Assembly (NCBI GenBank): GCA_033239525.1
Contig: BSYO01000013.1
Coordinates: forward strand, 3,496,501 to 3,560,500
Direction of reading: 5' to 3'
Length of the DNA stretch: 64,000 nt
From: Nepenthes gracilis
Taxonomy: Eukaryota > Streptophyta > Magnoliopsida > Caryophyllales > Nepenthaceae
Part shown: in pieces, positions 56,246 to 64,000 of the stretch
Layout: each line of letters starts with the position of its first letter
How positions within the stretch are numbered: the first letter of the stretch is position 1
Made by a program: the position numbers and the translations under genes
The notes under the pieces: generated by a model
Told to the model about the DNA's origin: nothing
Databases searched by the model: none
Seen by the model: only the letters and a program-made list of their open reading frames with translations

Positions 56246-56639
56246 ACCATTCGGACACTCAAAAGAAATTAATTCAGTCTACTATGATATTTTTTGTATT
56301 TAGATATTTATATTTAAATTTAGACATTTATTCATACCATTTAATATGAATGTTCTTAGGTTAGATTTAGGATTAGATTTTTAAAATGTTGAACAAATTT
56401 AAATCATTTAATCAATTTTAAATGGGCTACTCAGGACTTTAGAAATTTTTTCCATTCTTTTCTAGTATAGGTGATTAGGAATGTTGGATTAAATATAATG
56501 ACCCTAACAACGTGATAAACTCATTGCATCGCCTCTGATGATGCACGCCCCGTACTTAAAGGGAAGAGTCCATGAATATCATCATTAATTAAAATAATAA
56601 TAATAATTCCCAACTTATATATATTTTGACAGATTTAAA

Positions 56640-58885
56640 ATGTTTGATGCGGACCAGAGACTTCAGGGTTTGATGAAACTCGAGCATCAACTTGGTAGAA
56701 TCTATGCACCCAAGGGATACACGACATGTAGCGACAAATCGAAAAATCTATACATAGAAAGAACGCGTGATTAGCACTCAAGCAGTAGACTGACAATATC
56801 TGGGCAAGTGAGGTGTCAAGAACGAGTCTAGATTTTTATCTTAATCATAATTAATTAAATTAAGATAATTAAAATTAATTAAAGTTGAAATTAAATGAGG
56901 AAAAAATTGTCAAAAAATTAATTTTAGATTGGGATTACTATGACTTAATGGATGTTTAATCGATACCCAATGCGCGCATATACGTGGGACATTCAAAAAG
57001 ATTGCGCCTAATAGACGCTTAATCAGAGCTCGAACACATTTTTGAGATTACCCACACTCAATGCACGTCTGAAGAACGTTTGAACACACTTTTTAGTGTG
57101 CTCAATGCTCGACTCCCACCCGAGTGGCACTCGTATGCCATTCTTTTTAGCCACGATGCCCCACGCTCGTTTGACGAGCTCTCTTGCACCATTATGCTAT
57201 ATAAATTATATTCGACTACTTTTTAATTATTTTTTACTAGATTTTGAGAGAGAAAAAGAAAAAGAAAAGAGAGAGAAAGAGAGAAAGGAAATTAGAAAAG
57301 CCAAGTTAAAGTAATTTTAAGCAAGATTTTGGTAATTTAAAATTAAGACATGTGTATTTTAAATTTTTATTTCTTTGTTATAATACGTATATATTATTTT
57401 AAATATTCATATATGTCATATTTTTATAATTAAGATGTGTATACTTTATATGTATGTAATATCCTTCTCATTTTTTTTATAATATTATATGAAATTTATG
57501 CCTAAATCCATATATATCATATTATTTAACTGATTTTTATAGTTTTTTTTATATATGCTGAAATATTAACTAAATGACTCTTAAATGTTTAAAATTATCT
57601 CACATATTCTAAAAATTTATTAAAATTGCCCTACATGTTTATTAATAGGGATGAATGCTAAATTTTTTTCATGTTACTGATTTTTTTACACTATTTTGTC
57701 AATAACAGTTCTATATATTTAAGAACCTTATAATTTAGTATTTTATATTTTATAATTTATCATGTCTAAATTTTTGTAAAAAAAAATTGAAGTATTTTAT
57801 GATAAAAAAATATTAAAAAAATTAAAAAAAATTCTACAATTTATTAAAAAAATTAAAAATATTTTTTAAAAAATAAAAAAATGTAAAGGCTATGTAAAAT
57901 TGAGTAAGGTTTTTATTTATTTATGCATTGGACCATTATAAGAGTATCGACGTGGTATATTACGACATATGTCTTAATATATTATAATGGTGATCAAGGT
58001 CTGAACCTATCATCCATAGATGAAATCAGTATTCGGCCCATCTTTTGGGGTTTTGATTATCCTCTTCTTAGTCAGTAAAATCCTACTAACCATTAGTCTC
58101 TAAAAATACACTGTTTGAACAAAATTTATATGGTATGTTTGAATTAAAGAATATAAATAAAATTTAAATGTTGTGCATATTTGACATAAAAATTTATTAT
58201 ATTATATTTGAATTTAATTTATTATTCCTTTCAATATAATTTAACGAAAATAACATATTTAATTATAAAATTTATATGCATTACTGAACTTTCGACTAAC
58301 TCTTACTTTTATTTTCATTAACCTCTCTTTAGATCAGCGGTTTGGATTGCTTGCAGGTGGAGAGCTATTGAAAAGAGACTAAGATTAGAATTATAGAATA
58401 TTTAATAATATATTTTAATTTTCAAACAACAGCTTATTATATTTACATTATGTTGGACAATAAATTTATAAGATAATGAAATGGATGTAGTTTACTCTAT
58501 TTATGGTTGTGGTGTCGTGGGATGTCTGTCTGTTTGATAGTTAGACAATGATGTTTTTTTAGATTTTAGTTGAATTGTTTATTCTTATAGTTAAGTTATA
58601 TTATTTTTATTTTAATCGATCGATATATCGACGTGAAATTTACGTCCACTGTTAATTGAATTGTTAATTGTTAATGTCATTAATTATTAATGATGGGATC
58701 GAATTTTGAAACATGACATGAGGTGCGCACAGTGTTAGCTCGAGGAATAGATTGGCTATATTAGAACACAAAACTAGCACATGAGCAATAAGACAACCAT
58801 TTAGTTTTCTGCTGTTATTTTCTATATTAGTTGGGTATATAGATAAAGTGCTGAATATCAGACAGAGGTAGGATGTAGTTTGAAC
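56640..58885. repeat. Dispersed repeat family, copy B (split by a solo LTR)
   Basis: 56640-56813 and 58719-58885 are the two halves corresponding to 53165-53470. The split is exactly at TGAGG. Confidence 0.75.
56814..58718 (+). mobile_element. Solo LTR (TSD TGAGG)
   Basis: 1905 bp, TGTCA start and TGACA end (a perfect 5-base inverted terminus), flanked by TGAGG at 56809-56813 and 58719-58723. A TATA-like CTATATAAAT is near 57198, followed by a GA-rich stretch (57246-57298). Ends and order resemble the LTR at 60136-63401. No internal region or partner LTR found. Confidence 0.88.
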
Positions 58886-59559
58886 TTTTCTCTTGATGCT
58901 AACGGCTCTTGCAACTTTATACCTTTCTATTTGAGCTAACTTATGATCAATTTTGTGATTTCATTTTATAAGTTTGTTATCTAGTCTATGCATTATTTAA
59001 GTATTTTTGCTTGACTTGGTATTTTTTGTATAAACTTATATTTGCATTGCTGGGTTTGGTCTACTTGTTTTAAATTGAATGCGGTGGTTTATCAACTAAG
59101 TATTTGGTCTTATAACCAAGTCCTCATAAAAAACATTTAAAAACTATATAATTATCAAATATTTCATTGACTAATCAAATCAAAAAATCATTTTGGGAAT
59201 TATTATAAACCATATAACACTCTTAATATTATATATATATATATATATATAATTTCTCTAGCCATACATATATCCACGGAGTGAAATGTTACAAAATTGA
59301 AAATTTAGATTAATCTTCAATGAAACGACACGGTTTTGGTCATCATGCAATTAAACGCGGCAGGTCGTGAATCAGTAAGATGCATTTGAAGAGTTGAGTG
59401 ACTTAAATGGGCATTCGGACGTGTTATGTAATATTTAGTTAATATATTTAGTTAATATATATTTACGTTTGGGAAGTTATAATTATTATATATTTAGTTA
59501 ATTTAAAAAATGTTATATGATAAAAATCTTGAAAAAAAAATGTAAATTTTAAAAAGTTA

Positions 59560-60135
59560 GGTTTAATACTTGTGTTACATTTATGTGTATATTAGACAAA
59601 ATATTGATACCTGATGAGCACATATAGAACATGCATGCATGGTTTGGACAGAATGAATTCATCCGAGGAGTGCCTCAATGTAACGCTTGTGCATACATAT
59701 AATAGGGTATGGCTCATGAAGTATGTTTGATGAGTGTTCGTACACCGATTTGAGTATATAAATCCTTTTTAACTTGATTTCTTTCATTTGCAAGAGAAAA
59801 AAAAGGAGAGAGAGAAAGAAAATAGAAAAAGAGAAAGAAAAAGAAAGAAAAGTAGAAGAAAATGATTTTAGAGTTATTTCGTATTATATATGATAAATTT
59901 GATATTCAAGATAAATATATATAAATTTATTTTTTGACAAATTATTTGAAATTTTTGATTTTATTTTAATTCTTATTTAAATATATATAAATATTACCAT
60001 TTTTACTATTTTTTTAAATATTATTGCATCCATATATATCTCACCAAATATTTTAAAATTTTACTAGATTTTACTAAATATTTAAAAATTTTATTTATTT
60101 TCATCAATTATTTAGATATTTTGAAGAATTATATT
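59560..60135 (+). repeat. Fragment of a third, related LTR
   Basis: TATA-like GTATATAAATCC near 59753 followed by a GA-rich tract (59791-59860), the same architecture as the two solo LTRs nearby. It stops at the insertion point of the LTR 60136-63401. Its continuation may follow at 63407. Borders not determined. Confidence 0.4.
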
Positions 60136-63100
60136 TGTAAAGCCCAAGTCTGTAATTTATGATAATCTTAAAAGATTAAACTAATATAATTAAAATTGAT
60201 ATCAAACAATATGAAAAATTAGATTAAAGAGTCAAAATTAAATCGGTTGACTTGGCTCCTGAAAGAGGTTTGATCCGCGTCTGAACGCCAAAACCTGTGG
60301 GTTAGCACCTAAGAGTTTACTGATTAGCACTCAAACACTTCATTGGCAGATTGCTCACGCTTAATGTACGTTCGATGGACGCTCAAGCGGTCGTTAGCTG
60401 TAGTTTTGTCCTCGAGACATGCCCGAGCACACTGCTACATAAACGCAATACCAAAACTATTTTTGTCATTTTTTTCAGTGCTTATTGAAGTTAGAGAGAG
60501 AAGCAAGTGGGGAGAAGAGAGAGAGAGGAAGCCAATGAACTTGAATTTCAGTTGATTCTAGTGAGATTTTGAATAAATCAAAGTTAAGACAAATATATTT
60601 TTAAACCTTCTTTTTTTGTTGCGATTTCTTACTGATTTCTCTGAATATTTTCTTATTCAAATACTCATACAATATATGAATTAGAAATTATGATAATTAC
60701 ATTTAGTATACTTGTGAGTTTCATTGATTTCTTTACAAAATACATATAAATTTCATGTCCAATTACATTTATACCGCTAGCATGAACAAAATTCAGCACT
60801 ATAATTATTTACATGTTTAAAAATATGAATTTAATGACTCTTATATATTTTAAATTTGTACATAATGATCTGTATTTTTTAAATTGTTAAGAATGAGTCT
60901 CATTTATACTAAAAATATACATAAATTGTTCTATAGGTTCTAAAAATTAGCATAAAAACTTTTCATCTACTGATTTTCTACACAATAATGAGTTTTGATG
61001 CACTAATATGTTAATTTAACACTACATGCTATTTAAAGTCTACATAACTAAATCTTACATAAAGTATAAGTCATGTGTATGATGAAATTTCACTTAATGG
61101 CCATGTAAAAATTGCATGCTTGCTGAAGTTTCTAAATTTTTGTATTTTATGCTACATTTTGTGCTGAATTTTCTACACTAAAAGCCAAATTAGCATTACA
61201 TGTATTAAAAATTTATCATATTCAACGGCCAGGGAAGCAATGCACTATGAAAATCAACTTACAGACCGGGTGATAACGACGCGCTAACCTAGCCGATTTA
61301 CTCCCGTCACGTGATCCCTACCAAGAAACTCCTTAGATTTGCCCTCGGCAACGGAACCGGACACCTTCTGGTCTTCACGCCAATCTTCCCTCTCGTACCA
61401 CTTGAATTGCCAACCAAGATCGGATCTCCTTCTTCAATGTACCGACGTCTCTACGAAGGTAGGAAGATGGAAGAGTTTAAACAATAAAGAGGAACGAAGA
61501 GAAAAACCGTTAGAACATGAGGCACAACGATGTAGAGCGTAGTAGGTTCGGTTTTCTCAAATGGAGTAAGATGAAAAGGAAGAAGAATGCTCTTCTCTCA
61601 AGTAGAATGGCTCCAATACTCTCAAAAGAGGCTCTGACGTGCTTAGGATTTCAAAAATATAATGTGTGTATTTATAGAGGGCGCAAAAACACGTTTAAAA
61701 TTTTTGCACGTTGCACCGCCGTTCCAGCGGGGCTCGAGCACACGGCGGGAAGCCGTAGGGTTTCATGAGAAACCCTGTGGGCGCTCGAGCGGCCAGAGGG
61801 CGCGCAGCGAGTAGGCACCCTACTGGATTTTCGGCTCGAGCGGATCTCGAGCGCCTGGCGAGTCGGGGACCTTCTGGATTTTAGGCTCGAGCGGGAATCG
61901 AGCGAGTGGCGAGCGGGAAGGGTTTGGACGGGCTCGAGCGACTGGAGGGCGGACAGAGCGGACTTTAAACCGACAACCCACAACCCGATATTGATACATG
62001 TGGTTACGGAATATGCCAATTAGACAAATATCTCTAACAGCTTAAATTAAATAAAAAGTTTATATTCTACATGATATGAAATTACAACAGTTTGAAAAAT
62101 AATTTAACAATTAAGTTAAGAAATATGATTATTTTTCTTCAAAAGTGAGAAAATTATAAATTAAGAAAAAAAAATATAGAATTTTTCTAAGAAATTGTAT
62201 TAGACAGTGGTTATGATTCAGCGGATAGTATATCATGGTATGCCTTAATATGTTATAATAGTATAACGATATTCGAACTTATCATCCATAGGTGAGAAGT
62301 AACGTTTGGCCCCGTCTATAAGGTAATATATAAATGGCCCACTTACGAGTCTTAAATAGTAGCGTATGGTCATTAGTTATGTAAGAGTATACATAACTCG
62401 AGTTTCGATTGTCTACTTTCGTCAGTTTGGCTTGTTGATTCTGATCCCTAAAAAAAAAAATAATAATTAAGTATATTTTGATATAAATTGAGTAAGAACA
62501 ACGTTAAAAAATCTAAAAATATATAAACTAAATTTCTTACATAAGTATTATGAAATATCATGTCATTACATCCGATCATGTTTTATAGTTCTTTAGTTAT
62601 GTTTTAATGCAAAGTATAAATGTTCATTGATATATTATAATGCCTCATTGAACTCTTAGCTCACTCTTTACTGTTTTCTAACCGTCTCAAATGAGATACA
62701 CGAATTCTTATTAGATAAAGAGGATTAAAGAATGGGTTAATATGAAGAGTTTAGATTATTATATTTATTGATTATAATGTTATTTTAGACAATATTTAAT
62801 ATTATTTTATATTTTTTGACAGTAATAAATGTTGTAATTTTAGCTTAAATTTCAATTTCAAATAATAGTTTGTGATGTAGCTGGCTTCCGAGCAATGCTT
62901 GATTGTCTAAGATGTTGTATTATGGTGTTTGGTATTGGTTAATGTGTCATATTAAGTTTAGACAGTTTTAGAATGTGTTGAATGATGTAATAAGTTATAT
63001 TTTTAATTTCGGACAATAAGTTATAATTTAGTTTAAGGATTATTGGTTGTCCGATGATTAGATGTTGATTTCTATATTATATATATGGTTTGTCGGCATG

Positions 63101-63401
63101 TATGTTCGCTGTCCAATAACAATGTTTATAATTTATGTTTCTGCTTTTGTATATTCTGATTATGTTTTGAGTAGGTACCACTTTTTATATAGGGTCCGAT
63201 ATCACGATTGGGTCTGCGTCGAAGTTATATGTGACGTGGTACTAAATTTGAGTGCTGTGTATAAAATTATGATAATTTATTTGTGGTCGCTCGAGATATT
63301 AATATGAAATTCACATCCGGATGTTAATTAGAAAATTAATTAACTGAGTAATAATATTTTGATTAAAAATTTAATTTGAGATCGAGATTTGGGACACGAC
63401 A
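60136..63401 (+). mobile_element. Solo LTR with nested insertion (TSD ATATT)
   Basis: Starts TGTAAAGCCCAAGTCTG and ends GGGACACGACA, with ATATT at 60131-60135 and 63402-63406. A GA-rich tract at 60493-60531 and the block around 62205-62400 match those of the LTR at 56814-58718. The extra length is explained largely by the insert at about 61217-62039. Confidence 0.82.
61217..62039 (-). mobile_element. LTR-like insert with CTCGAG-rich segment
   Basis: In minus orientation it begins TGTTAGAGATATTTGTC at 62039 and has a TATA box CTATAAATAC near 61678, a layout typical of an LTR. Much more GC-rich than the host LTR. The left border and target duplication were not found. Six CTCGAG palindromes fall within 61733-61938. 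Confidence 0.5.
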
Positions 63402-63406
63402 ATATT

Positions 63407-64000
63407 CTTATATTAAGATATTATTAAAAAAAATCATAAAATATTTAAATATTTGACCTTACATGCTATTTTTATGCAATCATTTGATGAAAACTTTATT
63501 TTATGATATGGATAGATATTATACTTTTTTCAGGTTTGAAAAACTTATGTATATTTATTATAAAATTTTTTATTTGACAAATAATAACTATCATAAGTGA
63601 GTTGACAATTTATATTCAAATATATTATAATAGATTAGGCATATTTGAATAGCGAACATATAAACCACATGTGAAAAAAATAACATTTGACCATATATAT
63701 ATATATATATGGTAATATAGACAGTACACCTACATATTTTCAATAATAGTGTATTAACTTAGGATTATTAAAAAAATAAGTAATCCATTCTTCGATATTG
63801 TCCATTTGATCAGTCAATATGCGAGTTACTGATCCCTAATTATTATGATTTTAAATGTCATGGTCTTCTTAAGTTTTTGAATATCTGTGACATGATCTCT
63901 TCACACAATTCGTATGTTTTAAATATTCCATGTATATATATATAATGCAATAACTTATATAAAACCATAGTTTTGAACTTATTTAACAAAAAATAGACAT
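63407..64000. other. AT-rich DNA at window end
   Basis: No gene seen. It may contain the remainder of the related LTR fragment that begins near 59560. Dinucleotide (TA)n at 63693-63712. Confidence 0.35.

Noticed and set aside
57096..57314. Open frame ending in Lys/Glu repeats
   Set aside because: Produced by the GA-rich tract of the LTR; a similar one at 60343-60555 arises the same way.

Overview
This is plant nuclear DNA, most likely from a dicot or other broad-leaved angiosperm. The host genes have long AT-rich introns with GT-AG splice sites, and their products match plant families: an ECA3-type calcium pump, a plant BSD-domain protein and a phytosulfokine precursor. Most of the rest is LTR retrotransposons and their remnants. 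I cannot name the species. Host genes: (1) 31-10200 (+) holds the last nine coding exons of an ECA3-like P-type Ca2+/Mn2+ ATPase whose 5' part lies outside the window. (2) 24468-30831 (+) is a complete three-exon BSD-domain protein gene of 459 codons. (3) 45626-46271 (+) is a phase-compatible set of three small exons, probably the 3' end of an unidentified gene. (4) 49000-49341 (-) is a complete two-exon phytosulfokine precursor gene containing the YIYTQ hormone sequence. (5) 51799-52113 (+) is a small single-exon plant gene of unknown function. Mobile DNA, left to right: a 13 kb Tat-lineage Ty3/gypsy element (10777-23742; TSD ATTGT) sits between the pump and BSD genes, just beside a 117-bp hairpin. 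Its gag-pol is broken many times. Downstream of pol it carries two genes on the opposite strand, each with its own TATA-like box, and these share a coiled-coil plus C-terminal module. From about 34.1 to 39.7 kb there is a decayed minus-strand Ty1/copia element. It is split by a solo LTR (34680-35544; TSD CTAGT) and carries a fragment resembling plastid tRNA-Arg(ACG). A short-interior, long-LTR non-autonomous element (39742-43881) follows; its LTRs are built of short palindromic repeat arrays. Next come another solo LTR (44266-45428; TSD AATTG), a 4 x ~278-bp tandem repeat (47736-48845), a CACTA transposase remnant near 54.4 kb and a MITE (55903-56245). Two related solo LTRs (56814-58718 and 60136-63401) end the window, the second with a further LTR inside it. 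Working together: the host genes are unrelated neighbours, not a pathway. The strongest candidate for something little described is the pair of antisense accessory genes in the Tat element. Next is the palindrome-array LTR family at 39.7-43.9 kb.
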